Source: JASSUD01 sp031963045
GTDB taxonomy: Bacteria; Pseudomonadota; Gammaproteobacteria; Burkholderiales; Burkholderiaceae
NCBI GenBank assembly: GCA_031963045.1
Contig: JASSUK010000004.1
Location: 1-64,000, forward strand
Direction of reading: 5' to 3'
Length of the DNA stretch: 64,000 bases
Shown: positions 17,888 to 26,757 of the stretch, piece by piece
Layout of the letters: each line of letters begins with the position of its first letter
Numbering within the stretch: position 1 is the stretch's first letter
Notes under the pieces: generated by a model
Seen by the model: the letters and a program-made list of their open reading frames with translations, nothing else
Databases searched by the model: none
What the model was told of the DNA's origin: nothing
Position numbers and translations under genes: made by a program

Positions 17888-18847
17888 TCAAGATGCCATC
17901 GATGCTTGAACACATTTCTCTTGCCAGCTTGCCCAGTTCCTACTCGCAGGGTTGGGCTCCCAAGTAGCATTTACCTTTTTTTCTAGCCAAATTACAGGAT
18001 CCTCATAGCTTGAAAATAAAATATTTTTGTGGAGACTTAAAAATATTTTATTTTTTAGCATACGCTCGGCTACCCCGCCCCCATTTAGTCCGGACAGGGC
18101 TTTTACTATTCCCCCTTCTAGTGCCTCATCTGGAATCTCTAAAATACTCGCTATATCCAATTCTTGCTTTTGCGCCAAAAATAAAAGACCCAGCATATTT
18201 TTACGAAAAAATCCCCACTGGAATGTAGACAGGGTTATTTCTGATTTATCCAAGGTAACTAGCAAATTTTGGTAAGCAGACTGAGACAGCAAGCCAATAT
18301 CTACGAAGCACTGCAGTGAAACATTCGCGCTGTTGCTAGGTTTAGAGAGCACCAGCTGCGCCGCATCGAGCAAAATACTTTTTTTAATCTTCCCTAAAGG
18401 AAGATTCTCAATCAAGGCCCTAAATGGCCTATGCTCAACAAAATTATCAGTAAGAAAAAAATACTCACTCGGAATATACGCCCCTTTTTTAAAGGCAATT
18501 TTGAATTCTGGCTTGGCCAAGAATTGAGCGGTTCTAGCATCCATAGTTTGCTGCGTATCTTCTTCGCATATGCACGTATTAAACCAGGTGCTGAACACTT
18601 GATACACAACATAATGACAGGACTTGTTCGCCAAGGAAAATGTGTATAAATCTCCTAATGGTAATTGTAAAAATATGGCTATACGCAGCTCTAAAGGCAA
18701 ACTACAGAACCGCTGATAGAGAGACTGCAAATCGCCAAAATTACTAGGTGAAGCTGCGCTATCACATTCTTTATTTCCTGCCAGGGGAATGGAAAACGCA
18801 GGGGGCGGCAAACATTTATCTGAGGCGGGAGATACATTCAGGTCCAT
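17888..18847 (-). CDS. F-box-like protein, candidate effector
   Basis: A 319-residue orphan. Residues 49-89 match the F-box pattern: LPLELRIAIFLQLPLGDLYTF followed by SLANKSCHYVV and a downstream Trp88. F-box proteins bind Skp1 in eukaryotic SCF ubiquitin ligases, and bacterial examples are secreted effectors. No leucine-rich repeats follow; the C-terminal 230 residues look helical and unrecognised and could be the substrate-binding part. No signal peptide is seen. The gene is more AT-rich than ffh next door and is followed on the other side by an ffh fragment, signs of acquisition. No clear hrpII box was seen upstream, so the secretion route is unknown. Confidence 0.6.
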   Translation of the reverse strand: MDLNVSPASDKCLPPPAFSIPLAGNKECDSAASPSNFGDLQSLYQRFCSLPLELRIAIFLQLPLGDLYTFSLANKSCHYVVYQVFSTWFNTCICEEDTQQTMDARTAQFLAKPEFKIAFKKGAYIPSEYFFLTDNFVEHRPFRALIENLPLGKIKKSILLDAAQLVLSKPSNSANVSLQCFVDIGLLSQSAYQNLLVTLDKSEITLSTFQWGFFRKNMLGLLFLAQKQELDIASILEIPDEALEGGIVKALSGLNGGGVAERMLKNKIFLSLHKNILFSSYEDPVIWLEKKVNATWEPNPASRNWASWQEKCVQASMAS

Positions 18848-19001
18848 ACTGGATAGCTTAATAGAAATATATGATACTACATCATAAAAATAAGAAAAGT
18901 CTTATGCAAATTTAAGATAAATCGTTATTTCTTACTTTATAGACGTATCATTTTTTCTCTAGAACAGATCCAGCCTCTTACCCCTTAATTGCACGCCCAG
19001 C

Positions 19002-19130
19002 GAGCAAAATGAGCAGCCTCTCTTCTTTGACTGGCACCTTACCTGCACACATGAAGCAAGCTGCCAATCAAAAGTAGCGCAAACCGAAAAGCAAGCCGTG
19101 TGCATGCAAGGCATGTTCGACCTGCTCTAC
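19002..19130 (+). pseudogene. Decayed duplicate of an internal ffh segment
   Basis: This stretch closely matches ffh 17493-17620 (GAGCAAAATGAGCAGCCTCT, then ATGAAGCAAGCTGCCAAT and AAAAGCAAGC), with substitutions, an indel and an in-frame stop. With the true ffh gene it flanks the F-box-like gene, so it marks a duplication or insertion event. The region 18848-19000 between them holds no recognisable gene. Confidence 0.85.
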
Positions 19131-19157
19131 TATCCATTGATAGATTGTGTGCGCCAA

Positions 19158-19199
19158 TGAAAAATGCCCGATGAAATCAAAGTCATCGGGCATTTTTCA
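19158..19199. terminator. Perfect 17-bp terminator hairpin
   Basis: TGAAAAATGCCCGATGA (19158-19174) pairs with 19183-19199, with A and T runs on the two sides. It lies just after the ffh remnant and may be the original ffh terminator, now separated from ffh by the inserted F-box-like gene. Confidence 0.8.
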
Positions 19200-19378
19200 C
19201 TTCGTTTTTCTGCACTTTTTTTGCTCTCTCTCTCTCCTACTTCCTGGGCGTACCCTACAGTACACGTTCAAATGCATCACCTCTTTCTCATCGTAAAGCG
19301 CGCAATGGAAGTAAAAACTATACACATGGAATAAATGGGTAATTTTCTCTATGTAGTAGATATTTCTTGGAGGAAGAA

Positions 19379-20035
19379 ATGAATAACGCAGTATCATCTT
19401 TGCCTAATACTTTATCCCATAGTGCTGCAATTGAAGCGCGTTCTGCTAGAACTGTGGCAGCTCCTACACATACATACTCTCCCTCTAGAATGCGAATGCC
19501 CTCAGTAGGACTTCCACCATCTACGAATAATTCACGCGGCAATTCTCAGCAAAATTTTTCTAGAATTCCCAATCAAAATGTCTCTGATGAACATCTTAAT
19601 CGAATGGAAATGGGATATTTGACCTCTAATCCATCTCATAGCTTGGGTAATGGGACTACTGAAAATCTGACTAGTGACTCTCGTGAAAATCTTAATCAAA
19701 TAGAAACAGGAAATAGTGCTTCTAATGAAATGACTGGTTCCAACCCAACATCACAACACACGCGCATTGCAAAATATATTTTAATTGGTAGCCTAGTTAG
19801 TTCAGCCGGGTTGGGCCTAGCTGCAGCGGGCTATTTTTTGGGAATGAAACATGAAAATGATGATCGTGGCGATAATTTTTTAGATAGGGCCGCTGCTGCT
19901 AAGCTTGCCGAAGGTCCTGCTAAGGTGATGTTGGCTGGCATGGGAGTAGTTGGCTTAGGCATAGTTATAGCTTTATGGCCATGCCTGCCAAAACCAGTCC
20001 GAAATTGTCTCGAAAATTGTGGCTCTGGATGCTGA
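19379..20035 (+). CDS. Hypothetical protein with two C-terminal transmembrane helices
   Basis: I do not recognise this 218-residue protein. Residues 1-~125 are polar, rich in Ser/Asn/Thr and probably disordered. Two hydrophobic helices follow at ~130-152 (YILIGSLVSSAGLGLAAAGY) and ~180-200 (VMLAGMGVVGLGIVIALW), and the tail is Cys-rich. There is no signal peptide. A disordered N terminus plus a hydrophobic hairpin fits a secreted effector or translocator inserting in host membranes, but this is inference. ATG 19379 has GGAGGA just upstream. A degenerate hrpII-like box (TTCG-N16-TTGC) lies at 19201-19224. Confidence 0.6.
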   Translation: MNNAVSSLPNTLSHSAAIEARSARTVAAPTHTYSPSRMRMPSVGLPPSTNNSRGNSQQNFSRIPNQNVSDEHLNRMEMGYLTSNPSHSLGNGTTENLTSDSRENLNQIETGNSASNEMTGSNPTSQHTRIAKYILIGSLVSSAGLGLAAAGYFLGMKHENDDRGDNFLDRAAAAKLAEGPAKVMLAGMGVVGLGIVIALWPCLPKPVRNCLENCGSGC

Positions 20036-20109
20036 GGTCTATTCTTCATCCCAGCATGCAAACTATTTTTTATGTGAGCTAATATCTATTAGACTTCTTT
20101 CGAAACCGA

Positions 20110-20165
20110 GTAGCCAGTATGGTGGATTGGTGATGAGGGACGAACCCCAACATGCGTACCGCTAA
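20110..20165. repeat. Family A repeat, single degenerate arm
   Basis: It contains GATTGGTGATGAGGGACGAA followed by CCCCAACATGCGTACCGC, one arm of the family A core. It lies between the two-TM gene and its terminator. Confidence 0.65.
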
Positions 20166-20170
20166 CTTTA

Positions 20171-20211
20171 ACAAGCAAGGCAAAGCCACTATGCTTTGCC
20201 TTGCTTGTTTT
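20171..20211 (+). terminator. Intrinsic terminator
   Basis: ACAAGCAAGGCAAAGC (20171-20186) pairs perfectly with 20193-20208 and is followed by TTTAG. It likely ends the two-TM hypothetical gene. Apart from this and the repeat arm, 20036-20373 shows nothing. Confidence 0.8.
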
Positions 20212-20373
20212 AGAAAGCTTAACGCTGTCATGATGAAAAAGTGCATTTAACGGTATCAAGCCCTTATTTACTTAAGACCAGCTTGTCGTTATGTTCAACG
20301 GGTTGCGCTAGCGGCTTGTGCACCCTACTGCGGTGCGTTATCCACTCCACCCATTTCCTTTATCGTCATTACC

Positions 20374-21780
20374 GTGCCTCGTTCCTTAGCGACTCTCTCG
20401 CCTTATTTTTTTATACCATTGACGGTCGCATGCGCGCTTTTTATGGAAGCGGTAGATGAAACAGTGCTCGCCACCTCGCTTCCAATAATCGCAGTGAGCT
20501 TTGGTGAAAATCCAATCGCACTCAAATTGGCCTTAACGTCTTATTTTGTCAGCCTGGCAGTTTTTATTCCGATTTCTGGTTGGATAGCAGATAGGTTTGG
20601 TACACAAAATGTATTTCGTGCGGCCATTATTATTTTTATGCTGGGCTCTATGCTATGCGGCATAGCTCATTCTCTGGCCTTTTTCACTGCTGCTCGTTTT
20701 TTGCAAGGAATAGGCGGCGCAATGATGATACCGGTTGGCCGTTTGATTATTTTTCGCAGCGTGCCAAAGACGGAGCTCATACGAGCTTGGAGTTATTTGA
20801 TCATGCCTGTTATGGTTGGGCCCATTATCGGCCCACCGCTGGGCGGCCTCATCACCACTACGCTGGGTTGGCGTTTTATTTTCTTTATTAATATTCCCAT
20901 TAGCCTCATTACGCTTGCCTGCGCAACGCGCTACATCAAAGATATAGAAAAGCCTCCACAGCTACCCTGCTTTGATTTCCTAGGTTTTTCACTGCTGGCA
21001 CCGGGCTTGAGTTGCTTAATGTTCGGGTTAGCGACAGCTGGTCAGTATGTAGCATCACTACCTATATCCTGTACCGTACTGGGTGTGGGGGCATTACTAA
21101 TAGGAATGTATGTGGTGCATGCAAAACGCACACCTCATCCCGTGCTTAATTTCTCGCTTTTTCATTTGGAAACTTTTCGTATTGGGATAGTGAGTGCTTC
21201 GCTGTTTCGTATGGGGATTGGCGCCCTTCCATTGTTATTGCCATTGCTATTGCAGCTAGGCTGCGAGATGGACCCTTTTCACGCAGGTCTGGCAATGTGT
21301 GCCGCCGCTATAGGGGCGCTATGTATGAATAGTCTAGTGCATACCATTTTGCAGCGTTTTGGTTTTCGCACAGTATTGATGGTTAATACTATTTTGGTAG
21401 CGCTCTCGACAGCAGCTATTGCAAGCTTTACCACACATACTTCGTATGCCGTCATGGCGCTGATTTTGCTAGCAGGTGGCTGCTTTCGCTCGCTGCACCA
21501 AGCCAGCTTAAACTCCATTTCTTATGCAGACATCCACTCAACACAAGCCAGCGCTGCAACCAGCCTTGAATCTGTCGCTAGAAAATTGTCGATTGGCATA
21601 GGGGTGACGATTGGCGCATTTGCCCTAGAAGCCCCTCATCATGTCTTACACGCACACGAAAAGATCGGCATACAAGACTTTAGCCTGGCTTTCATCACGA
21701 TTAGTTTGATTAGCTTATCCTCTTTATTTTATTTGATGAAATTACCAAAAGGCGCAGGGGATGCAATAGCTAGTCGTTAA
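20374..21780 (+). CDS. MFS drug/proton antiporter (DHA2-like)
   Basis: A 468-residue major facilitator with about 13-14 hydrophobic segments, resembling the EmrB/QacA group of drug:H+ antiporters. Motif A is GWIADRFGTQ (~residue 70) and the antiporter motif C is GPIIGPPLGG (~150); LDxTxVNVALP is seen as VDETVLATSLP. The substrate is unknown. The start is GTG 20374; an internal ATG 20443 would cut into the first helix. It converges with gltX, overlapping its 3' end by 11 bp. Confidence 0.88.
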   Translation: MPRSLATLSPYFFIPLTVACALFMEAVDETVLATSLPIIAVSFGENPIALKLALTSYFVSLAVFIPISGWIADRFGTQNVFRAAIIIFMLGSMLCGIAHSLAFFTAARFLQGIGGAMMIPVGRLIIFRSVPKTELIRAWSYLIMPVMVGPIIGPPLGGLITTTLGWRFIFFINIPISLITLACATRYIKDIEKPPQLPCFDFLGFSLLAPGLSCLMFGLATAGQYVASLPISCTVLGVGALLIGMYVVHAKRTPHPVLNFSLFHLETFRIGIVSASLFRMGIGALPLLLPLLLQLGCEMDPFHAGLAMCAAAIGALCMNSLVHTILQRFGFRTVLMVNTILVALSTAAIASFTTHTSYAVMALILLAGGCFRSLHQASLNSISYADIHSTQASAATSLESVARKLSIGIGVTIGAFALEAPHHVLHAHEKIGIQDFSLAFITISLISLSSLFYLMKLPKGAGDAIASR

Positions 21781-23347
21781 AAACAGCCTGTGCAAGCATT
21801 GCATCCATTCGGGCACATACCAGCGCTGGATCGAAGAGTTCTAATACGGCATCGATTGCAGGGGTGTGTGTCGTTCCCATAACTGCGAGCCGCAAAGGCA
21901 TGGCGATTTGCGGAAATTTTAGACCATGTGCTTGCACGGTTGTTTTGAGGGCGGCTTGAATCGCTTCGCGCTGCCACGTAGCAGAATCTGCCAGTTTTTT
22001 GAAAAGAATAGAAAGCGCGCGCAGTGCTTCGTGTGCAGATTCAGTCAACGTGGAAGCTGGGGATTCTTGCGCATTATTTTTGCTGTGCTGAGGCGGGATA
22101 TAAAAATTTAAGGCCTGCGTAGCGAGTTCTTTAAGCGTATGCACGCGATCTTTCAATAGCGTGAGTACCTTCGCCAAATCAGGCCCTGCTTGCAGCATCG
22201 CCTCAGCCTTAACTAGAGCGTTTTCTGAATTAGAAGCCTCTAGTACGACCTCTCCTACAGCCTGCTCAGCTTGCATGTGGGCATCAGCTAGCTGCTTTAG
22301 CAAGAAAGGGCGGGTATGTTCAGCCAATAAAGCGGGCTCCATCTGTTTTATATAGTGAAGATTTAGCCATTGTAATTTTTCAGCATTGAATTGGGCAGCA
22401 GAAGCACCGAGGTGATCGAGATCAAACCAGGCAATAAATTGTTCTTTTGAAAAAATCTCATCATTGCCGTGCGACCAACCTAATCTAGCCAAATAATTGA
22501 CTACTGCCTCAGGCAAATAACCTTCTTCTCGATATTGCAGCACGCTCAAAGCACCATTGCGCTTGGACATCTTTTCGCCACTGGGATCTAATACCGTTGG
22601 CAAATGCGCATATACCGGGGGTTGTGCGCCCAAAGCGCGCAAGATATTGATCTGGCGAGGGGTGTTATTTACATGATCATCGCCGCGAATCACATGGGTG
22701 ATTTGCATATCTAGATCATCGACTACTACACAAAAATTATAGGTGGGAGAGCCATCTGGTCGAGCAATAACCACATCATCCAGCTCACTATTGCTAATAG
22801 TGATCGCACCTTTTACTGCATCTTGCCAAGACACGGAGCCTTCTTGGGGGTTTTTAAAACGCACTACAGGTTGTACACCAGCAGGTGGTACGGGCAATAC
22901 TTTGCCTGATTCAGGGCGCCAGCGACCATCATAGCGAGGCTTTTCGCCACGCGCACGTTGGGCTTCGCGCAGCGTATCTAGCTCTTCTTCTGACATGTAG
23001 CACAGATAGGCCAAACCGCGCTCTAGCATGTCATCAATGACCTGACGATAGCGAGGAGTGCGTGCACTTTGGTAAAAAGGGCCTTCATCAGGCTGCAAGC
23101 CAAGCCATTCCATTGCTTCTAGTATGACCTGCACCGCAGCAGCGGTTGAGCGCTGCGTATCTGTATCTTCTATGCGTAAAACAAAAACGCCGTTTTCCTT
23201 GCGCGCAAAAGCCCAAGGATACAGTGCAGAACGAATATTACCGAGATGGATAAACCCTGTTGGACTAGGGGCAAAGCGCGTACGCACTGAAGTAGCAGGC
23301 CCGCTAGCAGAAGGTATGGTGGATTGTGAAGAAGAAGTAGAGATCAT
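21770..23347 (-). CDS. gltX: Glutamate--tRNA ligase
   Basis: A 525-residue class I aminoacyl-tRNA synthetase charging tRNA-Glu. The HIGH-type motif is FIHLG at residues 32-36 within RFAPSPTG, and the KMSKS-type loop is EKMSKRNG. The N terminus carries a ~20-residue Ser/Thr extension. ATG 23347 overlaps the stop of the upstream NlpC/P60 gene by 1 bp (TAATG), suggesting coupling. Confidence 0.96.
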   Translation of the reverse strand: MISTSSSQSTIPSASGPATSVRTRFAPSPTGFIHLGNIRSALYPWAFARKENGVFVLRIEDTDTQRSTAAAVQVILEAMEWLGLQPDEGPFYQSARTPRYRQVIDDMLERGLAYLCYMSEEELDTLREAQRARGEKPRYDGRWRPESGKVLPVPPAGVQPVVRFKNPQEGSVSWQDAVKGAITISNSELDDVVIARPDGSPTYNFCVVVDDLDMQITHVIRGDDHVNNTPRQINILRALGAQPPVYAHLPTVLDPSGEKMSKRNGALSVLQYREEGYLPEAVVNYLARLGWSHGNDEIFSKEQFIAWFDLDHLGASAAQFNAEKLQWLNLHYIKQMEPALLAEHTRPFLLKQLADAHMQAEQAVGEVVLEASNSENALVKAEAMLQAGPDLAKVLTLLKDRVHTLKELATQALNFYIPPQHSKNNAQESPASTLTESAHEALRALSILFKKLADSATWQREAIQAALKTTVQAHGLKFPQIAMPLRLAVMGTTHTPAIDAVLELFDPALVCARMDAMLAQAVFND

Positions 23348-24009
23348 TATGCAGACGCAAATAGCCGAGTTATACGCTTAGCCCCTGTATAGCGTTGCTT
23401 CCAATACCGATTGCCAAGTTTATCTATACGAATAGTTTTACCTGTGCGAGGCGAATGCACAAACTGGTTATTGCCTATATAAATACCAACGTGTGATACC
23501 ACACGGGTCTTTGCAAGGCTGTTATGGGTATTAAAGAAAACAAGATCTCCCGGCTTGAGTTGATGGATAGGCACGGTATGCCCTACTCGACTCATTTGTA
23601 CAGCGCGGCGCGGCAAGGTTACATCTGCTGCGTTTTGGAAAACATATTTAACAAAACCACTGCAATCCATACCTGAAGCAGGGGTATTACCTCCCCATTG
23701 GTATTTCACGCCAATCATATGCAGTGCTTCGATGACTACATCTGCTGCACGCATGGCAGAAATGGACTGCTGCGCAGCTAATTGCCTGGGAGCTATTTGA
23801 TTTAATGGCCTGGGGCTTATACGGCGGTGAGATGCGTGGGGCGAAAAGGCAGAATGCACTTGCATTGCTAGTATATCTGCGGTTGCTGCTATTTTTTCAT
23901 CTGCACAGGCATAGGGTGCAGCAAATGCCAGTAGGCCTAGACGCAGAGTTAAAGCCACAGTACGACGCAGCGTTAATCGGCGCACTTTTTTTAAAAAAAG
24001 TGGTTGCAT
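23347..24009 (-). CDS. NlpC/P60 family peptidoglycan endopeptidase
   Basis: A 220-residue exported cell-wall hydrolase. A signal peptide (Arg-rich start, hydrophobic core LALRLGLLAFAAP-like, cleavage near ACA) leads to the NlpC/P60 domain with catalytic Cys in GMDCSGFVKYVF, His in HVGIYIGNNQFVHSP and a following third residue. It probably cleaves the D-Glu-DAP stem peptide bond. ATG 24009 gives a clean signal peptide; a TTG at 24069 is an alternative. It is 1 bp from gltX. Confidence 0.9.
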   Translation of the reverse strand: MQPLFLKKVRRLTLRRTVALTLRLGLLAFAAPYACADEKIAATADILAMQVHSAFSPHASHRRISPRPLNQIAPRQLAAQQSISAMRAADVVIEALHMIGVKYQWGGNTPASGMDCSGFVKYVFQNAADVTLPRRAVQMSRVGHTVPIHQLKPGDLVFFNTHNSLAKTRVVSHVGIYIGNNQFVHSPRTGKTIRIDKLGNRYWKQRYTGAKRITRLFASA

Positions 24010-24431
24010 ACGCAATAAACACTCAAAAAATAGAACAAGAAACGCACCAAAAGCGTTGATTGACCGCAAGCTTTCGGCATCCCAGAAAGGCGTATTTTAG
24101 CAGCGCTAGCGCTTGATAGGTTTTTTTGCACCGACTCTAACTAAGCAGCTAGGGTTTTTTAGCTTAAAAGCGGTTTGAAATAAAAATCTAAGCAAAGCGC
24201 TAGCCCAGCTATTTCAAGGGATTGAACGATCTGCATGAAAATATTCTGCCTCTTTTTCAACCAGTTCTCACACATCTACTTGAAAGCATCTTATGGCTTC
24301 GAAGTAGAATAGCAACCTTTTTCATTTTCAAAGTCTGACAAAGGCGTAAGAATCGGTTCAGGGTACGCCCTACTAGATCGAAAAACTATCCGCTCCAGAC
24401 AGGTTTCAAGCGTTTTCTCAAGGTTATACAT
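24010..24431. other. Intergenic leader of fis, no gene seen
   Basis: This 422-bp divergent spacer between the NlpC/P60 gene and fis presumably carries both promoters. I see no ORF or RNA gene in it. A half-copy of the short palindrome (AGGGTACGCCCT) lies at 24360-24371. Confidence 0.5.
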
Positions 24432-24686
24432 ATGAGTAAGGACAGTATCGAGCAATGCGTTCGCGAAAGTCTTTGGAGTTACCTCAATGACCTCGATGGG
24501 TCACGCCCGCACGATATTTATAAGATGATTATTGGTTGTGCGGAAAAGCCCGTTCTTGAAACGGTGCTTGAGCATACGCAAGGCAATCAATCTCTAGCAG
24601 CCGAATATCTAGGCATCAATCGCAATACATTGCGCAGAAAATTATTAGACCATGGGCTGATAAAAAATTGCGAGGTCATGGATTAA
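24432..24686 (+). CDS. fis: Fis-type DNA-binding protein
   Basis: An 84-residue Fis family nucleoid protein. The C-terminal helix-turn-helix is typical: GNQSLAAEYLGINRNTLRRKL near residues 58-78. Fis bends DNA and controls rRNA operons and site-specific recombination. In relatives it follows dusB and precedes purH; here purH still follows at 222 bp but dusB is gone and a family A repeat sits between. Confidence 0.92.
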   Translation: MSKDSIEQCVRESLWSYLNDLDGSRPHDIYKMIIGCAEKPVLETVLEHTQGNQSLAAEYLGINRNTLRRKLLDHGLIKNCEVMD

Positions 24687-24736
24687 TGTAATACTTGAGC
24701 ATCAGCTCAAGCTCCCCAAAAAAACGAGAATTCATG

Positions 24737-24872
24737 CGTAGGTTGGGGTGAGATATGAACCCCAACATGCAGACCACCATCGCCTTTAAAACCTGCTTAC
24801 AAAGAGTCTAAAATCAAAGATTAAGAGTAAGTGGTGTGCATGTTGGGGTTCGTGCCTCACCACCAACCTACG
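24737..24872. repeat. Family A repeat, inverted pair
   Basis: CGTAGGTTGGGGTGAGATA on the left and GCCTCACCACCAACCTACG on the right form the arms. It lies between fis and purH and creates a false in-frame extension of purH. Confidence 0.8.
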
Positions 24873-24907
24873 CCTACTTTACCGCCCTTCACTTATCCTT
24901 TGCTCTC

Positions 24908-26581
24908 ATGATTGAACGTGCCCTGCTTTCTGTTTCTAATAAATCTGGCCTCACCGATTTTGCTCGTGGCTTATCTGCGCTCGGAATCGAATTGCTCTCT
25001 AGCAGTGGTACAGCACGTGCACTTACAGATGCACAGATCCCTGTTATTGAAATTGGCGATTACACGGGCTTTCCAGAAATGCTAGATGGCCGCGTGAAAA
25101 CCCTCCACCCTAAAGTGCATGGCGGGTTGCTTGCTCAACGGGATATTCCTGAGCATATGGCGGTACTCCAAGAACATGGCATTCCAAAAATTGATCTGCT
25201 GGTAGTCAACCTCTATCCATTCCAAGCCACGATTGCTAAGCCCGATTGCACATTGGAAGAGGCTATTGAGAATATCGATATCGGTGGGCCTGCCATGCTG
25301 CGCTCCGCAGCCAAAAATCATCGCCATGTCGCTGTTATAGTGGACCCGAATGATTACAACATGGTCCTTAAAGAGCTACGTGAACAGGGCAACCTGAGCT
25401 CGGAAACGCTTTTTGCGCTTGCCACGAAAGCTTTTGCCCATACCGCAGACTACGACGCTGCGATTGCAGCCTATTTAAAGCGCATTACTGCTCAATCAAG
25501 CCCTGCTACCCCTACAGAGCCCCCCTCTGATCACTCCATCAGCACGCCCTACCCTGCCCATCTGCAGCTGGCATTTGAAAAGATTCAAGACCTACGCTAC
25601 GGAGAAAACCCGCATCAGCAAGCCGCCTTTTATCGCAATATTGCCGCTGCACAAGCCACCTTACTTCGCACACCACACGATACGCTCGTAGATGCGAAAC
25701 AATGGCAAGGCAAGCCTTTGTCTTACAACAATGTGGTTGATAGCGATGCGGCATGGGAATGTGTAAAAACTTTACCCGCACCAGCTTGCGTAATCGTCAA
25801 GCATGCAAACCCCTGTGGAGCAGCGCAAGGCACAACAGCTCTGCATGCTTATCAGCATGCTTTTTCCACCGACCCTACTTCGGCCTTTGGCGGCATCATT
25901 GCATTGAACTGCAGGGTCGATGAAGCTGCAGCACAAGCCATATGCACCCAGTTTGCAGAGGTGGTTATTGCCCCTGCATTTAGCGAAGCAGCAAAACAGT
26001 TGTTTGCTCAAAAGCCCAATGTGCGCTTATTAGAGATTGCGATTGCAGCTGACACACTGCCTGGCATCACGATGCCTAAAAAGGATATTGTGAGAGTAGA
26101 TCTCACCGAGGGTTTAGCTGCAGAAATGAAATGGGTAGGCGGCGGCTTACTGGTTCAATCGCCTGATCTCAAAAATGTATTGGATCATGACCTGCAAGTG
26201 GTTACCAAACGCGCACCGACCCCTGAAGAGTGCAAAAACCTGACACTGGCCTGGCGTATAGCGAAATTCGTAAAATCCAATGCGATTGTATTTTGCGCGC
26301 AAGAGCGCACTTTGGGAGTTGGGGCAGGACAAATGAGCCGAGTGGACTCAGCTCGTATCGCCTCCTTAAAAGCCCAAGCAGCAGGCCTTAGCCTGACAGG
26401 GTCAGCGGTAGCATCTGATGCCTTTTTCCCATTCCGCGATGGCTTAGATGTAGTGGTTGAAGCCGGAGCGACTTGCGTCGTGCAGCCAGGTGGCTCTATC
26501 CGAGACCCAGAGGTTATCGAGGCAGCGAACCAGCACGGTATTGCAATGGTATTTACAAAGGTTCGCCATTTCCGCCATTAA
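24908..26581 (+). CDS. purH: Bifunctional AICAR formyltransferase/IMP cyclohydrolase
   Basis: A 557-residue enzyme for the last two steps of de novo purine synthesis, AICAR to FAICAR to IMP. The N-terminal MGS-like IMP cyclohydrolase domain (MIERALLSVSNKSG to ~200) has FPEMLDGRVKTLHPKVHGG. The C-terminal transformylase domain (~225-557) has VIVKHANPCG, the catalytic Lys-His segment, and PSSAFGG-like DPTSAFGG. ATG 24908 matches the family start. Confidence 0.97.
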   Translation: MIERALLSVSNKSGLTDFARGLSALGIELLSSSGTARALTDAQIPVIEIGDYTGFPEMLDGRVKTLHPKVHGGLLAQRDIPEHMAVLQEHGIPKIDLLVVNLYPFQATIAKPDCTLEEAIENIDIGGPAMLRSAAKNHRHVAVIVDPNDYNMVLKELREQGNLSSETLFALATKAFAHTADYDAAIAAYLKRITAQSSPATPTEPPSDHSISTPYPAHLQLAFEKIQDLRYGENPHQQAAFYRNIAAAQATLLRTPHDTLVDAKQWQGKPLSYNNVVDSDAAWECVKTLPAPACVIVKHANPCGAAQGTTALHAYQHAFSTDPTSAFGGIIALNCRVDEAAAQAICTQFAEVVIAPAFSEAAKQLFAQKPNVRLLEIAIAADTLPGITMPKKDIVRVDLTEGLAAEMKWVGGGLLVQSPDLKNVLDHDLQVVTKRAPTPEECKNLTLAWRIAKFVKSNAIVFCAQERTLGVGAGQMSRVDSARIASLKAQAAGLSLTGSAVASDAFFPFRDGLDVVVEAGATCVVQPGGSIRDPEVIEAANQHGIAMVFTKVRHFRH

Positions 26582-26582
26582 G

Positions 26583-26722
26583 GCACGCCTCAATCGCCCA
26601 AAAGGGCCCATCTTTGGGGGCGTGGGGTGCCCAGGTATTCACTGTACTTAAGTACATCCGGATCCTGCGCTCCTGCTCCCCCAAACATGAACCCTTTTGG
26701 GCGATTGAGGACACGCCCTAGA
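26583..26722. repeat. Family B palindromic repeat
   Basis: Outer arms TCAATCGCCCAAAAGGGCCC and the complementary GGGCGATTGAGG bracket a centre CTGTACTTAAGTAC. The right edge ends in ACACGCCCTAGA, the half-palindrome found at other gene ends. It lies between purH and hisF. Confidence 0.8.
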
Positions 26723-26757
26723 ATCTATTTAGTGTTTTTTAAAATGGCTGTATTGCT

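Noticed and set aside
17888..18847. hrpII box upstream of the F-box-like gene
   Set aside because: No TTCG-N16-TTCG or one-mismatch form was found in the upstream 150 bp.
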